In this document: piece after piece, positions 8,122 to 16,265 of the stretch
Layout: each line of letters opens with the position of its first letter
Position numbering within the stretch: the first letter of the stretch is position 1
Source: Actinobacteria bacterium UBA2184
GTDB taxonomy: Bacteria; Actinomycetota; Coriobacteriia; Anaerosomatales; Anaerosomataceae
DNA: 25,912 bases
Reading direction: 5' to 3'
Assembly: GCA_002328745.1 (NCBI GenBank)
Contig: DCVQ01000034.1
Location: 5,575 to 31,486, forward strand
Position numbers and translations under genes: made by a program
Notes under the pieces: generated by a model
Database searches by the model: none
Seen by the model: only the letters and a program-made list of their open reading frames with translations
Told to the model about the DNA's origin: nothing

Positions 8122-9335
8122 TGAGCGAGCACGTCCGGATCGCGCTCGTCGCGAACGGAAGCCACCTGAACCGGGGCTGCCAGGCCATCGACCTCGGCAC
8201 GCTGTCGGTGCTGCGGGCTGCCTTCGATGCGCCCGAGGTCGTCTCCGCTCCGTACGATCGGGGCCCGGTGGACTGGGGCGAGGAGCCGGTGCCCGTCGTC
8301 AGCCCGCCGCCGGAGCCTCGTCGGCTCACGCCGCGATGGGTAGCCGACCGGCTCGCTGCACGCGCGGCGGGGCCGATCGCGTCCGCGTACGCACGCCATG
8401 CACTCGGGTATCTGACCGAAGTGGCAGCGAGCGCCGACGCCGTGCTGGCCCTCGGCGGGGACAACCTAACGCTCGACTACGGCCGGCCCGACCGATTCTG
8501 GGGGATCGACCGCGCTGTGGCCGCATCCGGCACGCCGCTGGTGATCTGGGGAGCGAGCATCGGCCCGTTCGGCGACGGAAGCCGCTACGAGCGCTTCGCG
8601 GTCCGGGAGCTCGAGCGCGCGAGCGCGATCATGGCCCGGGACGACCTCACCGTCGACTATCTGAGGGGCCTGGGGCTGGGCGACATCACGCACCGGGTCA
8701 GCGACCCCGCGTTCGCGCTCGAGCCGAGGGAGCCGCGGGACGGCCTCGGGTTGACCACCGAAGGCGCGGTGGGCGTGAACCTGTCGCCGCTCGTGGGCGT
8801 GCTGGCCGGATTGACGCCCGATGAGTGGATGAGACGCTGCGCGACCCTCGTGGAGGCGGTGAGGGCGCAGTGCGGGCGCCCCGTGCTGCTCGTCGGACAC
8901 GTCTTCACCGCGCGGAGCGACGACGGGGCCTTCCTTGAAGGCGTCGCCGGTCTTGTCGACGGCGAGACACCGCCGGTGCTCCCGCGAGACCTGGGAGCCG
9001 CAGAACTGAAATGGGCCATCGCGCGCATGCACGCGTTCGTGGGGGCGCGCACGCACGCCACTATCGCGGCGATGTCGTCCGGAGTCCCGACCGTCAGCGT
9101 GGCGTACAGTCGCAAGGCGCGCGGCATCAACCGCGATCTTCTCGGCACCGAGGAGTGGGTGGTGGACGGCGCCGCACTGACGCCCGATGCGCTGACCGGC
9201 GCACTCGACCGTCTGGAGGAGCGTCGGGACGAGGTCGTCGCTCGGCTCGCTCAGGGCGCCGCTCTCGCGAGGGAGCGGGCGCTGCGCGCCGGGACGATCC
9301 TGCGCGACGCCGTGCTCGGCGGTGGTGGGCGATGA
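8121..9335 (+). CDS. polysaccharide pyruvyl transferase family protein (WcaK/CsaB-like)
   Basis: This 404-residue protein has features of the polysaccharide pyruvyl transferase family, which adds ketal-linked pyruvate from phosphoenolpyruvate to sugars. The N-terminal loop NGSHLNRGCQAI takes the place of the usual Gly/Asn-rich first loop. The segment DAVLALGGDNLTLDYG near 105-120 is the hallmark GGDN region. The C-terminal half has a GT-B-like second domain with the conserved RTHATIAAMSSGVPTVSVAYS (residues about 311-331). The family includes members tied to FrhB-like partners, and the immediately preceding gene is one. Candidate acceptors are the GlcNAc or ManNAc residues implied by the WecB and WecG/TagA-type genes of the cluster. 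The start is the ATG that overlaps the previous stop. Confidence 0.87.
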   Translation: MSEHVRIALVANGSHLNRGCQAIDLGTLSVLRAAFDAPEVVSAPYDRGPVDWGEEPVPVVSPPPEPRRLTPRWVADRLAARAAGPIASAYARHALGYLTEVAASADAVLALGGDNLTLDYGRPDRFWGIDRAVAASGTPLVIWGASIGPFGDGSRYERFAVRELERASAIMARDDLTVDYLRGLGLGDITHRVSDPAFALEPREPRDGLGLTTEGAVGVNLSPLVGVLAGLTPDEWMRRCATLVEAVRAQCGRPVLLVGHVFTARSDDGAFLEGVAGLVDGETPPVLPRDLGAAELKWAIARMHAFVGARTHATIAAMSSGVPTVSVAYSRKARGINRDLLGTEEWVVDGAALTPDALTGALDRLEERRDEVVARLAQGAALARERALRAGTILRDAVLGGGGR

Positions 9336-10726
9336 GCGCCATCCATGCGGCACGGTCGGCGTACGAGGCGATGCCCCAGGGACTGAAGCGGGTCGCGGGG
9401 CCGCTCGCGAGAGCGCTCCCGGTGCGCGTGAGATATGGGCGTGCATTCGCGTCCACGAGGGCCATCCTGGCCGAGCGAGCTGCCGGCCGTCTGGATGAGG
9501 ACGCGATCGTTCGGCGGCGCCTCGCGCAGCTGCACGAGGCTGCGATGCGCACGCCGCTGTGGCCGGAGCGCTTACGGAGTGCGGGTCTGGAGACGGGGAT
9601 CCCGGCTCCGGAGGCGCTGCGTGCGTTGCCGCTGCTCACGAAGGAGGAGGTGCGTGAGGCCGGAGACGCGCTCGTCGACCCGTCGGTGCCGGAGAGCGCC
9701 CGCAAGTGGGTGACCACGGGGGGGACGACCGCGGCGCAGCTCGGCCTGTGGGTCGATCGCGATGCGTCGGCGGCCGACTGGGCCTTCGTGACGGACGCGT
9801 GGTCGCGGGTGGGCTTCCGGCTCGACGAGAAGCGGGCCGTCTTCCGCGGCGTGGCGATCGGGGGAGCGACCGGCCGCCTCACCCGGTACGAGCCGCTCCG
9901 CAGGGAGCTCTACTGCTCGGTGTTCGACATGGACGAGGCCGGGCTTGCCGCCATCCGGCGAAGCCTGCGGAGGTTCTCGCCTCGCTTCTTGCATGGTTAT
10001 CCCTCGGTGTTCGAGACGCTCGCGCGCAGCTACCGGCTCTCCGGCGAGCGACCGCCGCGCCTGGAGGCGCTGCTGTGCGTGTCGGAGATGATTTATCCGC
10101 ACCAGCGTGAGCTCTTCGCCGAGGTGTTCGGCTGCCGCGTGTTCACCTTCTACGGCATGGCCGAGAAAGGCGCTTTCGCCGCCGAGTGCGAACACTCCGC
10201 CGAGTTGCACGTCGATCCGCTGTTCGGGGTCGTCGAACTCGTGGATCCGGGCACCGGTGAGTCGATCGATGAGCCGGGCGTCCCCGGGGAGATCGTGGTG
10301 ACGAGCCTCATCACGAAGGGGATGCCGCTCCTGCGCTACCGGACGGGCGACCGGGCGCAGTGGGCTGAGGGCGCGTGCGCGTGCGGCCGGGGCATGCGAC
10401 GACTCGCCGCCATCGAGGGCAGGTGGGGCCGGGAGGCGCTCGTCACCTCCTCGGGAGCGCGCATCCCGATGTCGGCGGTGAACGTGCACTCGGCGGTCTT
10501 CGATCGGGTCGGCATGATGCGCTACGTCCAGGAGCGGCCCGGGTTCGCCGAGCTGCTCGTGGTGCCCCGCGAGGGCTTCAGCGAGACGGACGTGCGTGCG
10601 ATCGAGGCCGAGCTGGCGGCCAAGCTCGGCGAGAAGGTGCGCATCGGCGTCCGCGCTGTTCCAGCGATCGAGCGCACGGTGAGCGGGAAGCACGTGCTGC
10701 TCGAGCAGCGGATCCGGGAGGTATGA
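9332..10726 (+). CDS. CapK/PaaK-like adenylate-forming enzyme
   Basis: This 464-residue protein belongs to the acyl-adenylate/phenylacetate-CoA ligase branch often called CapK in capsule clusters. The ATP-loop-like segment WVTTGGTTAAQLG lies near 127-139, the YGMAEKG motif near 274 and the YRTGDRA motif near 336. A Cys pair (ACACGRGM) follows, as in PaaK. The C-terminal domain is short and ends in SGKH, resembling the catalytic-lysine loop of the superfamily. The enzyme would activate a carboxylic acid as an adenylate, possibly for transfer to a sugar or thiol. The substrate is unknown. It overlaps the pyruvyl transferase gene by ATGA, and the next gene overlaps it likewise. Confidence 0.85.
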   Translation: MSAIHAARSAYEAMPQGLKRVAGPLARALPVRVRYGRAFASTRAILAERAAGRLDEDAIVRRRLAQLHEAAMRTPLWPERLRSAGLETGIPAPEALRALPLLTKEEVREAGDALVDPSVPESARKWVTTGGTTAAQLGLWVDRDASAADWAFVTDAWSRVGFRLDEKRAVFRGVAIGGATGRLTRYEPLRRELYCSVFDMDEAGLAAIRRSLRRFSPRFLHGYPSVFETLARSYRLSGERPPRLEALLCVSEMIYPHQRELFAEVFGCRVFTFYGMAEKGAFAAECEHSAELHVDPLFGVVELVDPGTGESIDEPGVPGEIVVTSLITKGMPLLRYRTGDRAQWAEGACACGRGMRRLAAIEGRWGREALVTSSGARIPMSAVNVHSAVFDRVGMMRYVQERPGFAELLVVPREGFSETDVRAIEAELAAKLGEKVRIGVRAVPAIERTVSGKHVLLEQRIREV

Positions 10727-11865
10727 TGGCAGACCCGCTCGCCCCCGGTCACGACCCCTACGACGCGCTTCTCGGAACGCGCATACCCGCATGGGTGAAG
10801 AGGAGCGCGCGGATGCGCCAGGCTGTGATCCAGATCAGGAAGCGCTCGCGTCTGGACCTGGCTCCGGTTCTGGGCGTCGCTCCGTTCACGATGGCCAAGA
10901 CGGTCGCCTGTCACCTGTCCGCCGCCGCCCGGCGTGAGGCGCTCGATCCGGCCGATGTGGGAGCCGTACGACGGCTGTCGGCCGACCTGGTGTCGCGCGG
11001 CCGGCACGGCGCGTACGCCTACGAGTTCGACGTGCAGACGCGGTGGAGCTACTACCCCGCAGGCGAGCCGAACCTCATCGTGACGGTCTTTGCGGGCCGG
11101 GCGCTTCTTGAGGCCTCGCTCGTCACCGGTGACGCCTGGCTGCTGGCCGAGGCGCAGGCCTCCGCAGACTTCCTGGACACGGGCCTGCGAAGCGAGCGCG
11201 CGGGACGTCCCGCGTACCGCTACACAGCCCTGACCGACCGCCTCATCCACAACGCCAACCTGCTCGGGGCGGGGTTCGTCGCCGCGGTCCGCGCACTGAC
11301 CGGTGGCGATGAGGGGCCGTCCCTCGCAGCCGCCCGGACGTCCGTCGAGGCACTCCGGGGGCTGGATGCGTGGCCGTACGGGGACGGCGCGTCCCTCGGT
11401 TGGAGCGACAGCTTCCACACGGCCTACGACCTCGACGGGCTGTCGTGGCTGGCGCTTGCGACGGGCGACCCCGGGTGTGTGGCGTTGCTCGACGCGGGGC
11501 TCCGAGCGTGGTGCACCGAGTTCTTCGGGAAGGACGGCGAGCCCTTCTACTACGCGGGCCGCAAAGGCCCCTTCGACATCCATGCGGCGGCCACGGCCAT
11601 CGACGTGCTCGCTCGGCTCGGCTCGCACGATCCCGGCTCGCTCGAACTCGCCGAGCGCGTCTCGGCGTGGACCGACGCGAACCTCGTCGACCCGGCAACC
11701 GGAGCCACGTACTACCGCAAGGGGCGTCTCGGCGTCGATCGCCGCTCGTTCCCGCGATGGGGCGACGCGCACCTGGCCGCCGGACGGGCTGCGCTCGCGT
11801 CCGCCCGAAGCGGTCGCGCCTGTCCGGTAGAGGCCGCCCTCGCCGAGAGGGCTGGCACGCGATGA
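10723..11865 (+). CDS. probable alpha/alpha-toroid protein of polysaccharide clusters (VpsJ-like)
   Basis: This 380-residue protein looks like an all-helical (alpha/alpha)-toroid, the fold of six-hairpin glycosidases and of some polysaccharide lyases and epimerases. Repeated helix pairs carry conserved aromatic and His residues, for example WSYYPAGEPNLIVTVFAG near 107-124, LTDRLIHNANLLGAGF near 169-184, GWSDSFHTAYDLDGLSWLA near 226-244 and DIHAAATAIDVLARLG near 285-300. There is no signal peptide, so it probably acts in the cytoplasm or on lipid-linked intermediates. VpsJ-type proteins sit in similar clusters without a settled reaction. Two consecutive in-frame ATG codons (10,723 and 10,726) occur, and the first forms an ATGA overlap with the upstream stop. 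Hydrolase, lyase or epimerase activity are all possible. Confidence 0.65.
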   Translation: MMADPLAPGHDPYDALLGTRIPAWVKRSARMRQAVIQIRKRSRLDLAPVLGVAPFTMAKTVACHLSAAARREALDPADVGAVRRLSADLVSRGRHGAYAYEFDVQTRWSYYPAGEPNLIVTVFAGRALLEASLVTGDAWLLAEAQASADFLDTGLRSERAGRPAYRYTALTDRLIHNANLLGAGFVAAVRALTGGDEGPSLAAARTSVEALRGLDAWPYGDGASLGWSDSFHTAYDLDGLSWLALATGDPGCVALLDAGLRAWCTEFFGKDGEPFYYAGRKGPFDIHAAATAIDVLARLGSHDPGSLELAERVSAWTDANLVDPATGATYYRKGRLGVDRRSFPRWGDAHLAAGRAALASARSGRACPVEAALAERAGTR

Positions 11866-12599
11866 GGCATGACTTCATGGGCGTGGCCCTCGACGGTCTG
11901 GACATGGCCGCGACGGTCGTGGCGTGCGTGGACGCGGTGGAGCGCGAGGCATTCGCCCATCACGTATCGGTGAACGCGGCCAAGGTCGTCGCGGCGTCGC
12001 GCGACGCCGGCCTCGCGAGGATCATGCGCGAGGCCGATATCGCCAGCGCGGACGGCCAGTCGGTGGTGTGGGCGGCGCGGGTACTCGGCACTCCGGTGCC
12101 GGAGCGGGTCGCCGGGATCGACCTTGCCGAGCGGCTGCTGGCCGAGGCGGCCGCTCGCCGCTGGCCGGTCTTCCTGCTGGGTGCGCGGCACGAGGTGGCG
12201 GACGCCACGGCCGCATGGGCGCGCGAGCACTTCCCGGGAATCGTGCTCGCAGGCTGGCGTGACGGCTACTTCTCCGACGATGCGGCGGTTGCCGCGGGAG
12301 TCGCGGCGACGGGTGCGCGGCTGCTGCTGGTGGCTCTCCCGAGCCCCCGAAAAGAGCGTCTGCTCGACGAGCAGCGCGGCGGCTTCGGCCCTGTACTGGC
12401 TGTGGGGGTGGGCGGGAGCTTCGACGTGTGGACGGGAGCGGTGCGGCGCGCGCCGCGGTGGATGCAGCGGTGTGGACTCGAGTGGGCGTACCGCCTTCTG
12501 CAGGAGCCACGACGCATGTGGAAGCGGTATCTTGTGGGCAACACCGCGTTCGTTGTGGCAGTGCTTCGCGAACGCGTCCGCCGGCGGAAGCAGGTATGA
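11862..12599 (+). CDS. WecG/TagA/CpsF family glycosyltransferase (GT26)
   Basis: This 245-residue protein has the compact form of GT26 enzymes, which transfer ManNAc, ManNAcA or glucose to lipid-linked GlcNAc. The N-terminal half has HHVSVNAAKVVAASRD and the signature IASADGQSVVWAARVLG, with Asp64 matching the catalytic Asp region of TagA, followed by ERVAGIDLAERLL. The C-terminal half ends in GVGGSFDVWTGAVRRAP and a basic amphipathic tail (LLQEPRRMWKRYLVGN) that in TagA contacts the membrane and completes the active site. The cluster also encodes a UDP-GlcNAc 2-epimerase, which makes UDP-ManNAc, so ManNAc transfer is the favoured but unproven reaction. The start overlaps the upstream stop as ATGA. 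Confidence 0.9.
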   Translation: MRHDFMGVALDGLDMAATVVACVDAVEREAFAHHVSVNAAKVVAASRDAGLARIMREADIASADGQSVVWAARVLGTPVPERVAGIDLAERLLAEAAARRWPVFLLGARHEVADATAAWAREHFPGIVLAGWRDGYFSDDAAVAAGVAATGARLLLVALPSPRKERLLDEQRGGFGPVLAVGVGGSFDVWTGAVRRAPRWMQRCGLEWAYRLLQEPRRMWKRYLVGNTAFVVAVLRERVRRRKQV

Positions 12600-12603
12600 C
12601 CGC

Positions 12604-13692
12604 ATGCGCATCCTGATGATGGCCCCGCACGCCACGGCGCCCGGTCCCGTGCCCGGCATCGTGAACGCGCTCGCCACGGCGCTTCGCTCCCGCGGACACG
12701 AGGTGCAGACCACCACGTGGGGCGGAGGGGTGGGCGCGGCGCGGCATGGCAGCCGCGTCCTGGCGCGCCTTCAAGATGTTCACGCGGCGGCGAGGAGCGC
12801 TCGCGACTTCTCGCCCGATGTGGTGGTCGTCCACACGGCGCACAATGACGGCGCCTTCTACCGGGACGCCGTGCTCGCGCTTGCGTTCCGCCTGCGGCGG
12901 ATCCCGTTCGCCGTGGAGTTCCACGGTAGCGACCCCGAACGCGTGCTCGCGCATCCTCACGGGCGCGCCGCGTACATCTCCCGGCGGATCGCCCGCGCGG
13001 CGTGCGGGGTGCTGCTGCTCTCGTCGGCCGAGGCGATCGAGTGGCGGCGGTTCGAGCCGCGGGGACGGTACCACGTGGTGGAGAACCCATACGAGCCGCC
13101 GGCCGGCGGCAGGTCTGAGGCGCCGGGAAGCGCCCCGACTCTGCGTCTCGTCTTCGCCGGGCGCCATGTCCCGGGCAAGGGATTGCTCACCACCGTGGCG
13201 GCGCTCGGGCGCGTGGCGGACCCCTCGGCGTACTCGCTCGACATCTTCGGCGATGGCCCCGAGCGCGATGCGGCTGTCGAGGCGGCGGGAAGCGCGCCGG
13301 TGCCCATCATCGTCCACGGGTACGTGACCCGGGATGAGGTCGTTGCCCAGATGCGGGAGGCGGACGTGTTCGTGCTGCCGACCAGCTGGCCCGAGGGCTT
13401 TCCTACGGTGATCGCCGAGGCTATGGGTGCGGGCATGGCGATCGTGACGACGCGGCATCGTGGATCGGCCGATCATCTCGCCGAAGGCAAGAACGCGCTG
13501 TTCGTCCCCGCGGCCGATCCCGAAGAGCTGGCGCGGGCGTTCGACCGGCTCGCCGCCGATCGGGCGCTGGTCGCGCGGATGGGCGCGGCCAACGCCGAGG
13601 CTGCAGGAGTCTTCGGGCCCGCAGCGGTGGCGGAGCGCTACGAGGCCGTGCTGGACTCGTGCGTGCGAGCACAGGAGGGCCGGGATGCGTGA
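12604..13692 (+). CDS. glycosyltransferase family 4
   Basis: This 362-residue protein is a GT-B retaining glycosyltransferase. The N-terminal domain begins MRILMMAPHATAPGPVPGIV, with the short Gly-containing loop typical of the acceptor domain. The C-terminal donor domain shows LRLVFAGRHVPGKGL near 181-195 and the E-x7-E-like motif WPEGFPTVIAEAMGAGMAIV near 263-282, where the two glutamates contact the nucleotide sugar. The donor sugar cannot be read. The ATG at 12,604 lies four bases after the upstream stop, and GGAAGCAGG just upstream can serve as ribosome-binding site. The 3' end overlaps the next gene by eight bases. Confidence 0.9.
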   Translation: MRILMMAPHATAPGPVPGIVNALATALRSRGHEVQTTTWGGGVGAARHGSRVLARLQDVHAAARSARDFSPDVVVVHTAHNDGAFYRDAVLALAFRLRRIPFAVEFHGSDPERVLAHPHGRAAYISRRIARAACGVLLLSSAEAIEWRRFEPRGRYHVVENPYEPPAGGRSEAPGSAPTLRLVFAGRHVPGKGLLTTVAALGRVADPSAYSLDIFGDGPERDAAVEAAGSAPVPIIVHGYVTRDEVVAQMREADVFVLPTSWPEGFPTVIAEAMGAGMAIVTTRHRGSADHLAEGKNALFVPAADPEELARAFDRLAADRALVARMGAANAEAAGVFGPAAVAERYEAVLDSCVRAQEGRDA

Positions 13693-15184
13693 TTCGGGCA
13701 GCGTGTGCGTGTACGACGTAGGGGGAGGCTACCCCCTGGGCGCGCCCTTCCATCCCGACATGGCGTACCCGGAGTATCCGTTTGCGACCACAGGGCCCAC
13801 AAACGCCGTGTACCGCGGGATGAGAGAGTCTCTGCGGCTGCTCGGTTGGGACGCGACCCGGTACGACACCGCAGAGTGGGATCCGCTCGGCGTGCTCGTG
13901 CGCCCGGGGGATCGGGTCGTCATCAAGCCCAACCTGATCTGGCACAGCCGCAAAGGGGTCCCGGACGAGTGGGAGCAGGTCATCACCCACGGCTCGGTTG
14001 TGCGGGCGATCATCGACTACGTGCTGATCGCCCTGCGGGGGTCCGGTGAGGTGGTTATCGCCGACGGTCCTCAACTCGACGCCGACTGGGAGTCGATCGT
14101 CGAACGGACCGGGCTTGCCGCACTCGTGGCCTTCTACGCCGAGCGCGCGAGCGTCCCCGTGCGGCTTCTTGACCTGCGCGATTCGTGTCAGGAAGTGCGA
14201 GGCGACGTGAAGTACGCCGAGCATCCGCTGCCGGGCGACCCGGCGGGAGCGACCGTGGTGGATCTCGGCGACGGGAGCCGCCTGGCCGAGCTGGGGCCCG
14301 CCCGTTTCTACGGTGCGGACTACGACCAGGAAGAGACGAACCGTCATCACTCGCAGGGCAGGCACGAGTACCGGCTGAGCGCGACGGTCATGGGATGCGA
14401 CGTGCTGATCGACGTCCCCAAGATGAAGACGCACAAGAAGACGGGCGTGACGCTTGCGCTCAAGAACCTGGTCGGCGTGAACTCGGGGCGCAACTGGCTT
14501 CCGCACTACCGTGATGGAGCTCCCGAGGACGGCGGTGACCAGTTCGATCGGGCGAGCGCGCGGGCGCGTGCCGAGGGGAGGGGAGTGCGTGGCTTCCAGC
14601 GGCTTGTGGCCCGCAACCCTCACGTGTTCGCGCCGGTGTTCCGCATCGCGAAGGTGATCGCGGCGCCATTGTTCGGTCGGACGGCGACCACCGTGCGCAG
14701 CGGCAACTGGCACGGCAACGACACGTGCTGGCGCATGGTGCACGACGTGTCGCGGGCGGTGCTGTACTTCGACGCCGCCGGAGCGAGGCGGGAGTCCCGG
14801 CGACGGACGCTGGTCGTTGTCGACGGCGTGGTCGCGGGAGAGGGATCGGGGCCGGAGGACCCCACACGGCGGGACGCGGGGGTGCTCGTGGTAGGCGCGT
14901 CGCTCGCCGAGACGGACCTGGTGTGCACCCAGCTGATGGGTTTCGACCCGCATGCGATCCCGATGGTGCACGAGGCCTTCACGCCTCACCGGCTCCCGCT
15001 CGGAGTCGTCGCGGCTGACACGGTGACGGTATGCTCGAATCGCGGAGACTGGGTGGGCAGGCCGGAAGGGCTTCTGTCCGCTCTTGGGACGCCGTTCGCG
15101 TGTCACGCCGGGTGGCGGGACGTGCTGTGTGGCCGATCCTCTTCCGCCGACGGACAAGGGAGCCGGAAGGGAGCAGGGACGTAG
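13685..15184 (+). CDS. DUF362 domain protein
   Basis: This 499-residue protein has the hallmarks of the DUF362 family, a group of cytoplasmic proteins of unsettled function, often joined to ferredoxin domains. Visible features are VIKPNLIW near 80-87, the HGSVVRAIIDYVL segment near 103-115, the segment CDVLIDVPKMKTHKKTGVTLALKNLVG near 239-265, and HDVSRAVLYFDA near 353-364. No Cys cluster is present, so it lacks the usual ferredoxin part. Members do occur in exopolysaccharide clusters. Together with the FrhB-like gene it hints at a redox step, but that is inference. The start overlaps the GT4 gene, and the stop is two bases before the next GTG. Confidence 0.8.
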   Translation: MRDSGSVCVYDVGGGYPLGAPFHPDMAYPEYPFATTGPTNAVYRGMRESLRLLGWDATRYDTAEWDPLGVLVRPGDRVVIKPNLIWHSRKGVPDEWEQVITHGSVVRAIIDYVLIALRGSGEVVIADGPQLDADWESIVERTGLAALVAFYAERASVPVRLLDLRDSCQEVRGDVKYAEHPLPGDPAGATVVDLGDGSRLAELGPARFYGADYDQEETNRHHSQGRHEYRLSATVMGCDVLIDVPKMKTHKKTGVTLALKNLVGVNSGRNWLPHYRDGAPEDGGDQFDRASARARAEGRGVRGFQRLVARNPHVFAPVFRIAKVIAAPLFGRTATTVRSGNWHGNDTCWRMVHDVSRAVLYFDAAGARRESRRRTLVVVDGVVAGEGSGPEDPTRRDAGVLVVGASLAETDLVCTQLMGFDPHAIPMVHEAFTPHRLPLGVVAADTVTVCSNRGDWVGRPEGLLSALGTPFACHAGWRDVLCGRSSSADGQGSRKGAGT

Positions 15185-15186
15185 CC

Positions 15187-16206
15187 GTGGCCGGTCTGAA
15201 GCGTTCGAGGACCTCCGCTGGCGGGATGGGTGTTCGCCATCTCCCGGGACTCACCATGCTGCGGTTCATAACGGTGCTTCTCATCACGAACTCGCATATG
15301 GACGCGCTCTACCCCGTTCCCGAGCTCGCGGCCGGCGGCGGTCTCGGCAACGCGCTCTTCTTCGGACTCTCTGGGTACGGGCTAGCGATCAGCCAGTCGC
15401 TCACGTGGCGCTTTCCCGCCTGGATGGGTCGCCGTCTTGCCCGCGTCTATCCGTCGACGCTGATCGTGACGCTTGCGACGGTGATCCTCGTGCGGCCCGA
15501 CTGGGTAGGAAGCACTGCCGAGGCGTTCAAGACGATCGTGTATCCGACCCCGTTCTGGTTCGTCGCCGCGCTGCTCGGCTACTACGTGCTCCTGTACCCG
15601 GTGCTGCGGACGCGTTCGTCAAGCGTGGCGGTGGCCGCGGCGGCGGTGGCGGTCATCCCGTACGCGTTCCTCTATCTGACGACCGTCGACCTCAGCGCCT
15701 GGTCCATCGAAGACCGCTCGCAGTACGTGCTCTACTTCTTCTACTGGATGACGATGCTCTTGGGTGTCGCGATGGGGCTGTCCCGGAAGCGTCGCCACAC
15801 TGCGGGACCGCTGTGGACACTGGCCCTGGTTCTCCTTCTCGGCGCGTATGGCGGCGTCAAGTTCGGCCTCGGTCCGGTCCTCGGGTGGGAGTGGCAGTTC
15901 CTCGTGCACGCCCTCACGCTGCCGATCCTCGTGAGCGCGCTTGCGATCGGCGAGTCCGGAGGCTGGCTCGCGCGACCACTGCGCACGTCTGCCGGGTTGG
16001 GCATCGCGTTCGTCGCCGGTCTCACGCTCGAGATCTATCTCGTGCAGTACCGCGTGTACTCGATACCGCAGATCGCGGCGCTGACCTTCCCGCTCAACGT
16101 CGTGGTCTTCGCGGTCGGCACGCTCGTCGTTGCGTGGGTGGTGCACCGCCTGGCGGTGCTGGTCCGGCACGCGTTCTCGGTGCACGAGGGCGGCATGGGA
16201 TACTAG
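15187..16206 (+). CDS. acyltransferase-3 family membrane protein
   Basis: This 339-residue protein has about nine to ten hydrophobic segments and resembles membrane acyltransferases (AT3) that O-acetylate or O-acylate surface polysaccharides. The early segment LLITNSHMDALYP carries a His in the place where AT3 enzymes have their catalytic-region His. The following NALFFGLSGYGLAIS is the typical F-F-x-L-S-G-x motif, and WMGRRLARVYPS is the usual R-R-x-x-R-x-x-P basic loop. GTG at 15,187 is chosen because it is two bases after the upstream stop, with GGAAGGGAGC upstream. ATG at 15,226 is an alternative. The role would be adding an acyl group to the repeat unit, with donor and site unknown. Confidence 0.82.
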   Translation: MAGLKRSRTSAGGMGVRHLPGLTMLRFITVLLITNSHMDALYPVPELAAGGGLGNALFFGLSGYGLAISQSLTWRFPAWMGRRLARVYPSTLIVTLATVILVRPDWVGSTAEAFKTIVYPTPFWFVAALLGYYVLLYPVLRTRSSSVAVAAAAVAVIPYAFLYLTTVDLSAWSIEDRSQYVLYFFYWMTMLLGVAMGLSRKRRHTAGPLWTLALVLLLGAYGGVKFGLGPVLGWEWQFLVHALTLPILVSALAIGESGGWLARPLRTSAGLGIAFVAGLTLEIYLVQYRVYSIPQIAALTFPLNVVVFAVGTLVVAWVVHRLAVLVRHAFSVHEGGMGY

Positions 16207-16265
16207 GCCGATGACGCTGGACCGTTGGGCGTGCGGCGGGATGCGCAGCACGGGAGGGAGCATGC

